Source: AP-15 sp963703745 (GTDB taxonomy: Bacteria > Pseudomonadota > Alphaproteobacteria > ATCC43930 > CGMCC-115725). Taken from it: a stretch of DNA of 64,000 bases. A model generated the notes under the pieces. That model ran no database searches, had not been told where the DNA came from, and saw only the letters and a list, made by a program, of their open reading frames with translations. A program made the translations under genes and the position numbers. Location: positions 186,001 to 250,000 of the forward strand of contig CAVPFL010000002.1 of NCBI GenBank assembly GCA_963703745.1, in the 5' to 3' direction. Below, piece after piece: positions 26,697 to 35,833 of the stretch (position 1 is its first letter; every line of letters begins with the position of its first letter).

Positions 26697-28292
26697 CTAC
26701 TTATCCAGCCAGACCGTTGCCAGATCCTGGTTCAGGTAATGGCTGGGACTGATCTTCCAGCCTTTGACGTACGAGCGATAAGGGACAATTCGATACCACC
26801 ACAGCATCGGAAATTCATGTGCTTCCGTGTCCACCACGCGCCTCTCAAACTCGCGCATCAAGGCGCGCTGTTTGGCAGGGTCGGGCTCGTGGAGCATCCT
26901 CTGATAGAGATCGATTTCCTGCTGGTCGTCATACATTCCGTAATTTTCGGTATAGACCGAGCGTGGCAGATATTTCTGCGTGTCCATCAGTGGATTGACG
27001 ACACCCTCGCAATTTGCTTCGAGAACTACGTCGAAATTGCCGCTGCGCATCGCCTCGAACCACGGACCGGTCGGCACCACCCGCTGAGTGGCATGTAGCC
27101 CGACTTTGCTCCACTCGTCGATCAGCCAGGTGCCGACATATTTGTAAGGCTGGTCGACATTCCGGTTCAGCAGCTCGAAGCTGAGCCCCTCGGCCCCTGC
27201 TTCTTTCAACAAGCGCCTTGCCTCGGCACGCGACTTGTCGATGTCTGGCCAGAACCCGGCGATTTGCTGCAGCTCCTCCTTGGTCGCCGCCAGCGGCGAG
27301 CCGGGGAACACAATGCCGCCGACGGTGTGCACATTGGCGATTTTGGCTAGCGCCGAGGCGCCGCGCCATTGATCGACCGCCAGCAACAGCGCACGGCGAA
27401 CCCGAACGTCGTCAAACGGTTTCTTCTTGTGATTGGGTGTCACCAGATTGCCGCAGTTCCAGTCGCTCTCTTGTACCACGACCTTATCGCCGAGCTCCTT
27501 GACCAGCTGGTCACGCGCTGCAGGCGGCAACCCGCGGAACTCCATCGACGCCCGATCCCCACGGATCGCTTCGACCCGCACGGCCTGCTTATCGGCAAAA
27601 ATGCCAGTAAAACCGTCGAGTCGGGGCAGTCCCTGGTGATAATAATCAGGGTTGCGCACACCCCTGATAGACTGGCCGATTTCGTACCCGGCAAACTTGA
27701 ACGGGCCGGAGCCCATAACGTTCTTTTCGTACCAGCGCGGGTCCTTATCAAGAATTTCCTTCTTGTAGATCCAGGCAAACGGGTCGGCCAGGGCCGGCAG
27801 AAACGCACCAGTGGCAAACTTCAGATGGAACACTACAGTCGACGGGTCTGGCGCCTCCACCGTGTCCACCATGATGTAGTAGCTCTCGCGCGCGCTGGTG
27901 GTGCCCTCAGGCGGATGAATGATCGCGTTCCAGCTCGCTGACACGTCGGCGGCGGTTAGAGATGAGCCGTCGTGCCATTTGATGTCAGCGCGGATCTTAA
28001 AGGTGTAGGTCTTCCCGTCATCGCTCGGCTGCGGCATTGTCGTGCACAAATCGCAGACGAAGTCGGTGGTCGACGACGGGTTTTCTGGGTTGATGCGGAT
28101 CAATGTGCTGTAAAAGGGTGCGGCCGTATGAACGGTCGCGTAAGTAGTCTCGCGGTGGCCATCGAGGCTCGGCGGAGCATCGGCGGGAATCATGTAGGTG
28201 AACATCCCGCCTTGTTTTGGCGTCCCCTGCGCCAGAGCAGGCGCAGCCGCTGCGAGGACAGCCAGAGCTATCAGCCCTGATCCTAGGTTCAT
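26697..28292 (-). CDS. ABC transporter substrate-binding protein, family 5 (copy 1 of 5)
   Basis: A 531-residue periplasmic binding protein of the DppA/OppA class. The start at MNLGSGLIALAVLAAAAPA is supported by a GAGGAGAGAAGGA ribosome site and gives a normal signal peptide ending at ALAQG. An in-frame ATG 13 codons earlier is less likely. Mature-protein hallmarks are TYMIPADAPPSLDGHRE, FVCDLCT, GSGPFKFAGYEIGQS and KPFDDVRVRRALLLAVDQ. It shares very high similarity with four other copies upstream. Cysteines occur in CDLC, in SDWNCGN and in EANCEG. It is the copy next to the permease genes, downstream of the second ATPase gene. Confidence 0.94.
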   Translation of the reverse strand: MNLGSGLIALAVLAAAAPALAQGTPKQGGMFTYMIPADAPPSLDGHRETTYATVHTAAPFYSTLIRINPENPSSTTDFVCDLCTTMPQPSDDGKTYTFKIRADIKWHDGSSLTAADVSASWNAIIHPPEGTTSARESYYIMVDTVEAPDPSTVVFHLKFATGAFLPALADPFAWIYKKEILDKDPRWYEKNVMGSGPFKFAGYEIGQSIRGVRNPDYYHQGLPRLDGFTGIFADKQAVRVEAIRGDRASMEFRGLPPAARDQLVKELGDKVVVQESDWNCGNLVTPNHKKKPFDDVRVRRALLLAVDQWRGASALAKIANVHTVGGIVFPGSPLAATKEELQQIAGFWPDIDKSRAEARRLLKEAGAEGLSFELLNRNVDQPYKYVGTWLIDEWSKVGLHATQRVVPTGPWFEAMRSGNFDVVLEANCEGVVNPLMDTQKYLPRSVYTENYGMYDDQQEIDLYQRMLHEPDPAKQRALMREFERRVVDTEAHEFPMLWWYRIVPYRSYVKGWKISPSHYLNQDLATVWLDK

Positions 28293-28330
28293 TCCTTCTC
28301 TCCTCGGCGTATCGCCGCCGCAGCCCAACA

Positions 28331-29341
28331 TTACATCCGAACTTCACTGCAGGCGACCCAATGGTCCGGCCGCACCTCGCGCAGCTCCGGGCGGACCCGT
28401 TTGCAGCTCTCGACCGCGATCGGGCAGCGCGGATGAAACACGCACCCTGAAGGCGGATTGATCGGGCTCGGCACCTCCCCTTGGACAGGCCGGAAGGCCC
28501 GGGTGGCTTCGACGGTCGGATCAGGCACCGGCACCGCGGCTAGAAGAGCCTGGGTATAGGGGTGGAGCGGGTTATCGAACAGCTCGTCGCACGCCGCCAG
28601 CTCGACGATGTGGCCGAGATACATCACCGCGACGCGCTGACACAGATGCCGCACGACCGAGAGGTCGTGCGCAATAAAAAGGTAGGTCAGACCAAACCGC
28701 TCCCGCAGGTCCTCGAGCAAGTTGATCACCTGCGCCTGGATCGACACGTCGAGTGCCGATACCGCCTCGTCACAGACGATAAACTCCGGTTCGAGTGCGA
28801 GTGCCCGCGCGATTCCGACGCGCTGGCGTTGACCGCCTGACATCTCGTGCGGGTAGCGGTCGGCGAATTTGGGATCGAGGCCACAGACCGAAAGCAGCTC
28901 GCGCACGCGGAGGGCGCGGAGGGCAGGATCGCGCTCGATCCCGTGGACCATGATCGGCTCGGCGATGATCTCGCCGACCTTCATGCGCGGGTTGAGTGAG
29001 CTGTATGGGTCCTGAAAAATGACCTGGATGCGGCGGCGCATGGCCACCAGCTCTCTGCGTTCCAGCTTGGCGATGTCGACGCCGTCGTAGATGATCTCCC
29101 CGGCGGTCGGCCGCTCGAGCCGGAGGATGCACCGGCCGGTGGTGGTCTTGCCGCAGCCGCTCTCACCGACGAGACCCAGGGTCTCGCCGCGGCGTACCGA
29201 AAAGTCGATACCGTCGACCGCCTTCACCTCGCCGATCTTGCGGTGCACGACGATCCCTTCGGTGACCGGGAAGTGCATCCGCAGCCCCCTGACTTCGAGG
29301 AGCGGATGTGTCCCGACCGCCGTCGACTGCGCGTTGCTCAT
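28331..29341 (-). CDS. ABC transporter ATP-binding protein, DppF/OppF type
   Basis: A 336-residue ATPase. The Walker A motif is GESGCGKTTTGRC, the Q-loop IQVIFQDPYSSLNPR, the ABC signature MSGGQRQRVGIARAL and the Walker B FIVCDEAVSALD. The switch His is in FIAHDLSVVRHL. The C-terminal oligopeptide-transporter tail is present (GCVFHPRCPIAVESCKRVRPE), whose Cys residues form the cluster-type site seen in this family. The start MSNAQSTAVG at 29341 overlaps the stop of binding-protein copy 2 (ATGA), so the 33-codon extension to 29440 is rejected. It works with the DppD-type ATPase at the head of the operon. Confidence 0.95.
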   Translation of the reverse strand: MSNAQSTAVGTHPLLEVRGLRMHFPVTEGIVVHRKIGEVKAVDGIDFSVRRGETLGLVGESGCGKTTTGRCILRLERPTAGEIIYDGVDIAKLERRELVAMRRRIQVIFQDPYSSLNPRMKVGEIIAEPIMVHGIERDPALRALRVRELLSVCGLDPKFADRYPHEMSGGQRQRVGIARALALEPEFIVCDEAVSALDVSIQAQVINLLEDLRERFGLTYLFIAHDLSVVRHLCQRVAVMYLGHIVELAACDELFDNPLHPYTQALLAAVPVPDPTVEATRAFRPVQGEVPSPINPPSGCVFHPRCPIAVESCKRVRPELREVRPDHWVACSEVRM

Positions 29342-30939
29342 TTGTCGAGCCAGATCGTCCCAAGATCCTGATTGACGTAATGACTGGGGCCGATCTTCCA
29401 ACCTTTGACATAGGAGCGGTACGGCACGTTCCGCTGCCACCAGAGCAGGTAGATCGCATGGGCCTGCTCGTCCAGGACGTATTTGTTGAACTCGAGCAAA
29501 TCGGCGTGCTGCTTGGCCTTGTCGAGTTCGCGCAGCTGCCGGTCGTACATTTCGATTTCTTTCGGATCGTCGAACTGCCCGTAGTTAGAGCTGGACACGG
29601 AATGCGGCAGGTATTTGCCGACATCGGCGAGCGGATTGACGACGTTCTGGCAGTTACCCTCGGTGCCGACGTCGAAGTTGCCGCTGCGCAACGCCTCGAA
29701 CCACGGCCCGGTCGGCAGTACCCGCTGGGTTACGTGCAGTCCGATCTTGCTCCACTGGTCGGCGACCCAGATCCCATAGTATTTATAGGGTTGATCGACA
29801 TTGCGGTTCAGCAGTTCAAACTGAAGCCCCTCGGCTCCGGCCTCTTTGAGCAAGCGCCGCGCCTCGGCCCGCGACTTTTCAATGTCGGGCCAATAGCCGG
29901 CGATCTGCTGCAGCTCTTCCTTAGTCGGGGCGAGCGGCGAATCTGGGAAAGTGAGGCCGCCGACCGTGTGTACGACCGCGATCTTGGATAGCTCTGGTGC
30001 GCTACCCCATCGGTCGATGGCTAGGGTCAGTGCCCGCCGTACGCGGACGTCGTCGAACGGTTTGCGCTTGTGGTTCGGCGTTATCTCCCCGCCACAGTTC
30101 CAGTCGCTGGTCTGTACGGTAATTTTGTCGCCTAGCGCCTTTTTCAGCTCGTCGACAGTGGAGGGCGGGAAGCCGCGAAATTCGATTGCAGCCCGGTCGG
30201 CGCGAATCGCCTCGACCCGCACCGCCTGCTTGTCGGCATAGACTCCGGTGAACCCGTCGAGATAAGGCAGTCCTTTGTGATAATAATCGGGGTTCCTCAC
30301 TCCTTTGATCGACTGGCCGATTTCATAGGACGCGAACTTGAACGGGCCGGAGCCCATGAAGTTCTTTTCATACCAATGGGGATCCTGATCGAGGATCGAC
30401 TTCTTGTAGATCCAGGCGTAGGGGTCGGCCAATGCCGGCAGAAATGCGTCGGTGGCGAACTTTAGACGAAAAACCACGGTCGTCAGATCTGTAGCCTCGA
30501 CCTTATCGACCATCACGAAATTGCTCTGCCGGGCGCTGATGACGCCGTTCGGCGGAAAGATGATCTCGTTCCAGCTGGCGGCGACATCGTCGGCTGTCAG
30601 TGGCGAGCCGTCGGAAAATTTGACGCCCTCGCGGATCTTGAAGGTGTAGGTCTTGCCATCATCGGTTGGCTTTGGCATCGCCGTGCACAGATCGCAGACG
30701 AGATCGTCGGTCTTGCCCGGGTCGTAGGGGTCGGCGCGGATCAAGACGCTGTAAAAGGGTGCGGCCGAGTGGATCGTCGCGTAGGTCTCCTCACGATGCG
30801 CGTCAAAGCTCGGCGGCGCGTCTGCCGGGATCATGTAGGTCAGCGTACCGCCACGTTTCGGCTCCTCGTCCGCCGCGGCGAACGCAGCCGATGCCATGCC
30901 TCCGATAAAGGCGGCGACCACTGCCGTTTTGAGTTTCAC
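29338..30939 (-). CDS. ABC transporter substrate-binding protein, family 5 (copy 2 of 5)
   Basis: A 533-residue periplasmic binding protein, paralogous to copies 1 and 3-5. The GTG at 30939 is chosen because GGAGG lies 5-6 bases upstream and the product then starts with a clean signal peptide (MKLKTAVVAAFIGGMASAAF). An ATG at 30960 overlaps the upstream stop but has no ribosome site. Conserved features include TYMIPADAPPSFDAHREE, LVCDLCT, SDWNCGGEITPNHK and FDVGTEGNCQN. The loop that usually reads FDVVLEAN is GTEGN here and the C-terminal WWQRNVPYRS has Gln for Tyr, so its pocket differs from its paralogues. Its stop overlaps the start of the ATPase gene. Confidence 0.94.
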   Translation of the reverse strand: MKLKTAVVAAFIGGMASAAFAAADEEPKRGGTLTYMIPADAPPSFDAHREETYATIHSAAPFYSVLIRADPYDPGKTDDLVCDLCTAMPKPTDDGKTYTFKIREGVKFSDGSPLTADDVAASWNEIIFPPNGVISARQSNFVMVDKVEATDLTTVVFRLKFATDAFLPALADPYAWIYKKSILDQDPHWYEKNFMGSGPFKFASYEIGQSIKGVRNPDYYHKGLPYLDGFTGVYADKQAVRVEAIRADRAAIEFRGFPPSTVDELKKALGDKITVQTSDWNCGGEITPNHKRKPFDDVRVRRALTLAIDRWGSAPELSKIAVVHTVGGLTFPDSPLAPTKEELQQIAGYWPDIEKSRAEARRLLKEAGAEGLQFELLNRNVDQPYKYYGIWVADQWSKIGLHVTQRVLPTGPWFEALRSGNFDVGTEGNCQNVVNPLADVGKYLPHSVSSSNYGQFDDPKEIEMYDRQLRELDKAKQHADLLEFNKYVLDEQAHAIYLLWWQRNVPYRSYVKGWKIGPSHYVNQDLGTIWLDK

Positions 30940-30956
30940 TGTTCCTCCGTGAGGTC

Positions 30957-32558
30957 TCATTTATCGAGCCAGATTGTCGCTAAATCCTGGTTGAGATAAT
31001 GGCTGGGGCTGATCTTCCAGCCTTTCACATATGACCGGTAGGGCACGGTCCGGTACCACCAGAGCAGAAAGATCTCATGCGTCTGGGTATCGATCACGTA
31101 TTTCTCGAAGTCGCGCATCAGCATTCGCTGCTTCGTGAAGTCGGTCTCGCGCAGCATCCTGTCGTAGAGCGACATCTCCTGTGGGTCGTCGAACTGCCCG
31201 TAGTTAGCAGCATAGCTCGGTAAGTACCGCTGCACGTCGAGCATCGGGTTGACCACGCTCTGGCAATTGCCGTTGAGCACGGCGTCGAAGTTGCCCGTCC
31301 GCATTGCTTCGAACCAAGGGCCGGTCGGCACCACGCGCTGGGTGACGTGAACGCCGATCTTGCTCCATTCGTCGATGACCCAGGTACCGTTATATTTGTA
31401 GGGCTGATCGATATTGCGGTTCAACAGCTCGAAGCTGAGCCCCTCGGCTCCCGCCTCTTTCAACAGCCGTCTCGCCTCTGCGCGCGAATTCTCGATGTCG
31501 GGCGAAAACCCAGCCAGGTCCTGCAGTTCCTCCTTGTCCGCCGCCAGCGGTGAACCCGGGAAGACGATCCCGCCGACGGTGTGCACATTGGCGATCTTGG
31601 CGAGTTGCGGCGCGCCATCCCAGCGGTCGATCGCCAGGCTCAGTGCGCGCCGCACCCGGGCATCGTCGAACGGTTTGCGCTTGTGATTGGGTTCGACGAA
31701 ACTGGCGCAGTTCCAGTCGCTCTGTTGCACCGTGATCTTGTCGCCCAGCGCATGGACGAGCTCGTCGCGCACCGCGGGTGGAAAGCCGCGGAACTCGATC
31801 GACGCGCGGTCCGCGCGGAGCGCGTCGACCCGAACAGCCTGTTTGTCCGCGTAGATGCCGGTGAAACCGTCGAGGTAGGGCAGCCCCTGTTGATAATAGT
31901 CGGTATTCTTGACGCCCTTGATCGACTGGCCGATTTCGTAGCCGGCGAACTTGAAGGGACCCGAGCCCAGGATATTCTTCTCGTACCAGCGGGGATCCTT
32001 GTCGAGTATCGCCTTCTTGTAGATAAAGCTGAACGGGTCGGCGAGCGCAGGCAGAAAGGCACTGGTCGCGAATTTCAGCTGGAACACCACGGTTGTCGGA
32101 TCGGGAGCCTCAACCGTGTCGACCATCACGTAGTGGCTCTCACGTGGGCTTAGTATGCCTTTGGACGGGTGGATAATCTCATCCCAACTCGCCGCTATGT
32201 CCGCTGCGGTCAGAGGCGTCCCGTCGTGGAATTTGACGTCGTCACGGATCTTGAAGGTGTAGGTCTTGCCACCGTCGGTCGGCTGAGGCATCGCCGTGCA
32301 CAGATCACAGACGAAGTCGGTCGTCGAGGAGGGGTTGTTCGGATCGACGCGGATCAGCACGCTGTAGAAGGGTGCGGCCGAATGAATGGTGGCAAACGTC
32401 GTCTCGCGATGACCATCGAAACTCGGTGGCGCATCCGCGGGGATCACATAGGTCAGTACCCCGCCATGTTTCAATGTTTCCCCGGTCATCCCAGTGACCG
32501 CCCCCGTGCCCAGGATCGCAGCGAGGCTCGCCGCCAATAGCCCCGATCGGATCGCCAT
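30957..32558 (-). CDS. ABC transporter substrate-binding protein, family 5 (copy 3 of 5)
   Basis: A 533-residue periplasmic binding protein with a signal peptide (MAIRSGLLAASLAAILGTGA, cleavage after about 25). It has the shared opening TYVIPADAPPSFDGHRE, FVCDLCT, GSGPFKFAGYEIGQSIKGV, SDWNCASFVEPNHKRK and the pocket segment NFDAVLNGNCQSVVNP. A one-to-two residue deletion in the region LPSYAANYGQFDD distinguishes it from copies 1 and 5 (SVYTENYG, SVYTGNYG). It follows copy 4 after 21 bases and precedes copy 2 with a 17-base gap. The ligand is unknown. Confidence 0.94.
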   Translation of the reverse strand: MAIRSGLLAASLAAILGTGAVTGMTGETLKHGGVLTYVIPADAPPSFDGHRETTFATIHSAAPFYSVLIRVDPNNPSSTTDFVCDLCTAMPQPTDGGKTYTFKIRDDVKFHDGTPLTAADIAASWDEIIHPSKGILSPRESHYVMVDTVEAPDPTTVVFQLKFATSAFLPALADPFSFIYKKAILDKDPRWYEKNILGSGPFKFAGYEIGQSIKGVKNTDYYQQGLPYLDGFTGIYADKQAVRVDALRADRASIEFRGFPPAVRDELVHALGDKITVQQSDWNCASFVEPNHKRKPFDDARVRRALSLAIDRWDGAPQLAKIANVHTVGGIVFPGSPLAADKEELQDLAGFSPDIENSRAEARRLLKEAGAEGLSFELLNRNIDQPYKYNGTWVIDEWSKIGVHVTQRVVPTGPWFEAMRTGNFDAVLNGNCQSVVNPMLDVQRYLPSYAANYGQFDDPQEMSLYDRMLRETDFTKQRMLMRDFEKYVIDTQTHEIFLLWWYRTVPYRSYVKGWKISPSHYLNQDLATIWLDK

Positions 32559-32579
32559 CCGGTCCTCCTGTTCAGCGTA

Positions 32580-34208
32580 TTATCTATCGAGCCAGATCGT
32601 TGCCAAGTCCTGGTTGATAAAGTGGGTCGGGCTGATCTTCCAGCCCCTCACATACGACCGATAAGGCACGATCCGGTACCACCAGAGCACCCAGATCATA
32701 TGGCTTTGGTCATCGAGCACGTATTTCTCGAACCTGCGCATCAGGGCGCGCTGCTGCACCGGATCGGTCTCGTGCAGCAGTTTTTCATAAAGGTCGATCT
32801 CGCTCACGTCTTCGAAGTGGCCGTAATTCTCCGCGTCGACCGAGGCGGGCAGGACCTTCTGAATATCGAGCAGCGGGTTGACAAAGCCGTGGCCGGGGGC
32901 TTCGAGAACGACATCGAAATCACCGTTGCGCATCGCCTCGAACCACGGGCCGCTAGGCACTACGCGCTGCGTCACGTGCAGCCCGATCTTGCTCCACTCG
33001 TCAATCAGCCAGGTCGCGACGTATTTATAGGGCTGATCGACATTGCGGCTGAGGAGCTCGAAGGAGAGGCCCTCGGCTCCCGCTTCCTTCAGCAGGCGCC
33101 GAGCCTCGGCCCGCGACTTTTCGATGTCACGCCAGTAGCCCGCGAGCTGCTCCAGCTCATTTTGGGTCGCCGCCAATGGCGAGCCGGGAAAGACGATGCC
33201 GCCGACAGTCTTGACAATCGCGATTTTCGACAATGCCGGCGCGCCGTGCCAGCGGTCGATCGCCAAGGTTAATGCTCGGCGGACCCTAGCGTCGTCAAAC
33301 GGTTTCTTCTTGTGGTTTGGTGTCACTGCGCTGGCGACGTTCCAATCGCTCTCCTGCACCGCGATCTTGTCACCGAGCGCCTTGACGAGCTCGTCGCGCG
33401 CGGCAGGTGGCATGCCGCGGAACTCGATGGCAGCGCGGTCACTGCGGATCGCCTCGACCCGCACCGCCTGTTTGTCGGCATAAATGCCGGTGAAGCCGTC
33501 CAGATAGGGCAGGCCTTTATGATAATAATCGACGTTTCTCTCGCCTTTGATCGATTGGCCGACCTGATAGTCGACGAACTTAAAAGGGCCAGAGCCGAGA
33601 ATGTTCTTTTCGTACCAGCGCGGGTCCTCGTCGAGGATTGCTTTCTTGTAGATGAAATTAAACGGGTCGGCGATGGCCCCCAGGAACGCTGATGTCGCGA
33701 ACTTCAAACGGAAGACGACCGTGCCCGGGTCGGGCGCCTCGACTTTGTCGACCATCAGGTAGTTGCTGGCGCGCGCGCTCAACACGCCGTCCGGTGGAAA
33801 GATGATCGCATTAAAGCTGGCCGCCACATCGGCAGCGGTCAATGGCGCGCCATCGTGGAATTTGACGTCTTGGCGGATCTTGAAGGTGTAGGTCTTGCCG
33901 TCGTCGGTCGGCTGCGCCATCTCGGTGCAGAGATCGCAGACAAAGTCGGTGGTCGAGGACGGGTTCTCCGGGTTGATGCGGATCAGTACGCTGTAAAAGG
34001 GTGCCACCGAATGTACCGTCGCGTACGTGCTCTCGCGGTGACCGTCGAAGCTCGGCGGCGCGTCAGCCGGGATCATGTAGGTCAGTGTTCCGCCATATTT
34101 CGGCTCCTCATCGGCAGCGGCCGGTAAAGTAGCGAGCATCGCCACCATCACGGTCATCCCGGCCCACCGGCCGGTGTGACGGAACGGCAATGTTGCCCGC
34201 AGGCTCAT
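32580..34208 (-). CDS. ABC transporter substrate-binding protein, family 5 (copy 4 of 5, cysteine-poor)
   Basis: A 542-residue periplasmic binding protein. The start MSLRATLPFRHTGRW at 34208 overlaps the stop of copy 5 (ATGA); the longer frame to 34310 is an out-of-frame reading of copy 5. The signal peptide is longer than in its paralogues (core MTVMVAMLATLPAAA). This copy departs from the others in the presumed pocket: SDWNVASAVTPNHK replaces SDWNC, and FDVVLEAPGHGFVNP replaces the NC segment. Both Cys residues conserved in the other four copies are therefore missing together, while the CDLC pair is kept. That suggests a lost disulfide and altered ligand preference. Confidence 0.94.
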   Translation of the reverse strand: MSLRATLPFRHTGRWAGMTVMVAMLATLPAAADEEPKYGGTLTYMIPADAPPSFDGHRESTYATVHSVAPFYSVLIRINPENPSSTTDFVCDLCTEMAQPTDDGKTYTFKIRQDVKFHDGAPLTAADVAASFNAIIFPPDGVLSARASNYLMVDKVEAPDPGTVVFRLKFATSAFLGAIADPFNFIYKKAILDEDPRWYEKNILGSGPFKFVDYQVGQSIKGERNVDYYHKGLPYLDGFTGIYADKQAVRVEAIRSDRAAIEFRGMPPAARDELVKALGDKIAVQESDWNVASAVTPNHKKKPFDDARVRRALTLAIDRWHGAPALSKIAIVKTVGGIVFPGSPLAATQNELEQLAGYWRDIEKSRAEARRLLKEAGAEGLSFELLSRNVDQPYKYVATWLIDEWSKIGLHVTQRVVPSGPWFEAMRNGDFDVVLEAPGHGFVNPLLDIQKVLPASVDAENYGHFEDVSEIDLYEKLLHETDPVQQRALMRRFEKYVLDDQSHMIWVLWWYRIVPYRSYVRGWKISPTHFINQDLATIWLDR

Positions 34209-35821
34209 TTGTCGAGCCAGATCGTGGCGAGGTCCTGATTGATGTAGTGGCTCGGGCTGATCTTCCAGCCTTTTACATAGGATCGGTAAGGAATGATCCG
34301 GTTCCACCACAATACCCAGATCTCGTGGGCCTGGTCGTCGACCACGTACTTCTCGAATTTGCGCATCAGCGCGCGCTGGTTGGCGAAATCAGTCTCGCGC
34401 AGCATCTTGTTGTAGAGATCGACCTCTGCCTGGTCCTCGTACTGGCCGTAATTCCCAGTATAGACCGAGCCCGGCAGATAGTCTTGGACATCCATCAGCG
34501 GATTGGGCACGCCGTGGCAATTCGCTCCTAATACGATTCCGAAATTGCCGCTTCGTAGCGCGTCCAGTTCCGGGCCCGTCGGCAATACGCGTTGTGTGAC
34601 GTGCAACCCAATTTTGCTCCACTCATCGATCAACCAGATGCCGACATATTTGTACGGCTGGTCGACGCCTCGGTTCAAAAGCTCGAAGCTGAGCCCTTCG
34701 GCCCCGGCCTCTTTTAAGAGGCGCCGCGCCTCCGCTCGAGATTTTTCGATGTCGGGCCAAAATCCAGCGATCTGCTCGAGCTCCGCTTTGGTCGGCGCCA
34801 GCGGCGAGCCGGGGAAGACGATGCCGCCGACCGTTCGCACATTGGCAATCTTCGATAGCGCCGGCGCTCCATGCCAGCGATCGATTGCGAGACTCAGCGC
34901 TCGGCGCACCCGAGCGTCGTCGAAGGGCTTGTGCTGGTGATTGGGTAGAACAAGGCTGCCGCAGTTCCAGTCGCTTTCCTGCACTTCCAGCTTGTCGCCG
35001 AGCGCGCCCTTGAGCTCGTCGCGGGCCGCCGGGGGCAGGCCGCGAAACTCGATTGCCGCGCGGTCGCTGCGGATCGCCTCGACCCGGACCGCCTGCTTAT
35101 CGGCGAAGATGGCGGTGAAGCCATCAAGATAAGGCAGTCCCTTGCGATAGTAATCGGGGTTTCGCACGCCCTTGATCGCTTGACCAGTCTCGTATGCGGC
35201 AAACTTGAACGGCCCCGAGCCCAGCACGTTGTTCTCGTACCAGCGTGGATCCTGGTTGAGCATCGCCTTCTTGTAGATGAACGTGAAGGGATCGGCGAGC
35301 GCCGGCAAAAATGCTGATGTCGCGAACTGGAGATGAAAGACGACGGTCGTCGGGTCCGGGGCCTCGATCTTGTTCACCATTTCGTACCAGCTCTGGCGCG
35401 GGCTCAGCACACCCTTTGGCGGGTGAACAATGTGCTCCCAGCTCGCTGCCACGTCCGCTGCCGACAGCGGCGAACCGTCGTGCCACTTGACCCCTTCGCG
35501 GATTTTGAAGGTGTAGGTCGTGCCGCCATCGGTCGGCTGTGGAATAGCCGTGCACAAGTCACAGACAAAATCCGTAGTGGATGACGGGTTTTCCGGGTTG
35601 ATCCGGATCAGCACACTGTAAAAGGGCGCCATGGCTTGAAGGGTCGCGAAGGTGCCCTCGCGGTGACCGTCGAAGCTCGGCGGCGCATCCGCCGGGATCA
35701 TGTAGGTGAGCACGCCGCCGCGTTTGGCCGGCGCCTCCTCCTCGGTCGGCGGCGCAGCCGCGGCCGCGCTCCCAAGCACGATTAGCACACCTGCCATCAG
35801 CCACGTCGCTGCGATTGTCAT
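34205..35821 (-). CDS. ABC transporter substrate-binding protein, family 5 (copy 5 of 5)
   Basis: A 538-residue periplasmic binding protein, the first of the tandem series in transcription order. The signal peptide is MTIAATWLMAGVLIVLGSAA, followed by a Glu/Ala-rich mature N-terminus (TEEEAPAKRGG). Shared features are TYMIPADAPPSFDGHRE, FVCDLCT, GSGPFKFAAYETGQAIKGV, SDWNCGSLVLPNHQHK and FGIVLGANCHGVPNP. It differs from the others by Gly-Ile for Asp-Val in the pocket strand and by PELDALRSGNF for PWFEAMRSGNF. It lies 12 bases after the DppD-type ATPase gene. Confidence 0.94.
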   Translation of the reverse strand: MTIAATWLMAGVLIVLGSAAAAAPPTEEEAPAKRGGVLTYMIPADAPPSFDGHREGTFATLQAMAPFYSVLIRINPENPSSTTDFVCDLCTAIPQPTDGGTTYTFKIREGVKWHDGSPLSAADVAASWEHIVHPPKGVLSPRQSWYEMVNKIEAPDPTTVVFHLQFATSAFLPALADPFTFIYKKAMLNQDPRWYENNVLGSGPFKFAAYETGQAIKGVRNPDYYRKGLPYLDGFTAIFADKQAVRVEAIRSDRAAIEFRGLPPAARDELKGALGDKLEVQESDWNCGSLVLPNHQHKPFDDARVRRALSLAIDRWHGAPALSKIANVRTVGGIVFPGSPLAPTKAELEQIAGFWPDIEKSRAEARRLLKEAGAEGLSFELLNRGVDQPYKYVGIWLIDEWSKIGLHVTQRVLPTGPELDALRSGNFGIVLGANCHGVPNPLMDVQDYLPGSVYTGNYGQYEDQAEVDLYNKMLRETDFANQRALMRKFEKYVVDDQAHEIWVLWWNRIIPYRSYVKGWKISPSHYINQDLATIWLDK

Positions 35822-35833
35822 CGCCGTCTCCTC

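Noticed and set aside
29341..29440. N-terminal extension of the DppF-type ATPase
   Set aside because: It is the out-of-frame reading of the end of binding-protein copy 2; the ATGA overlap gives a better start.
34208..34310. N-terminal extension of binding-protein copy 4
   Set aside because: Out-of-frame reading of the end of copy 5; a coupled start at 34208 gives a normal signal peptide.
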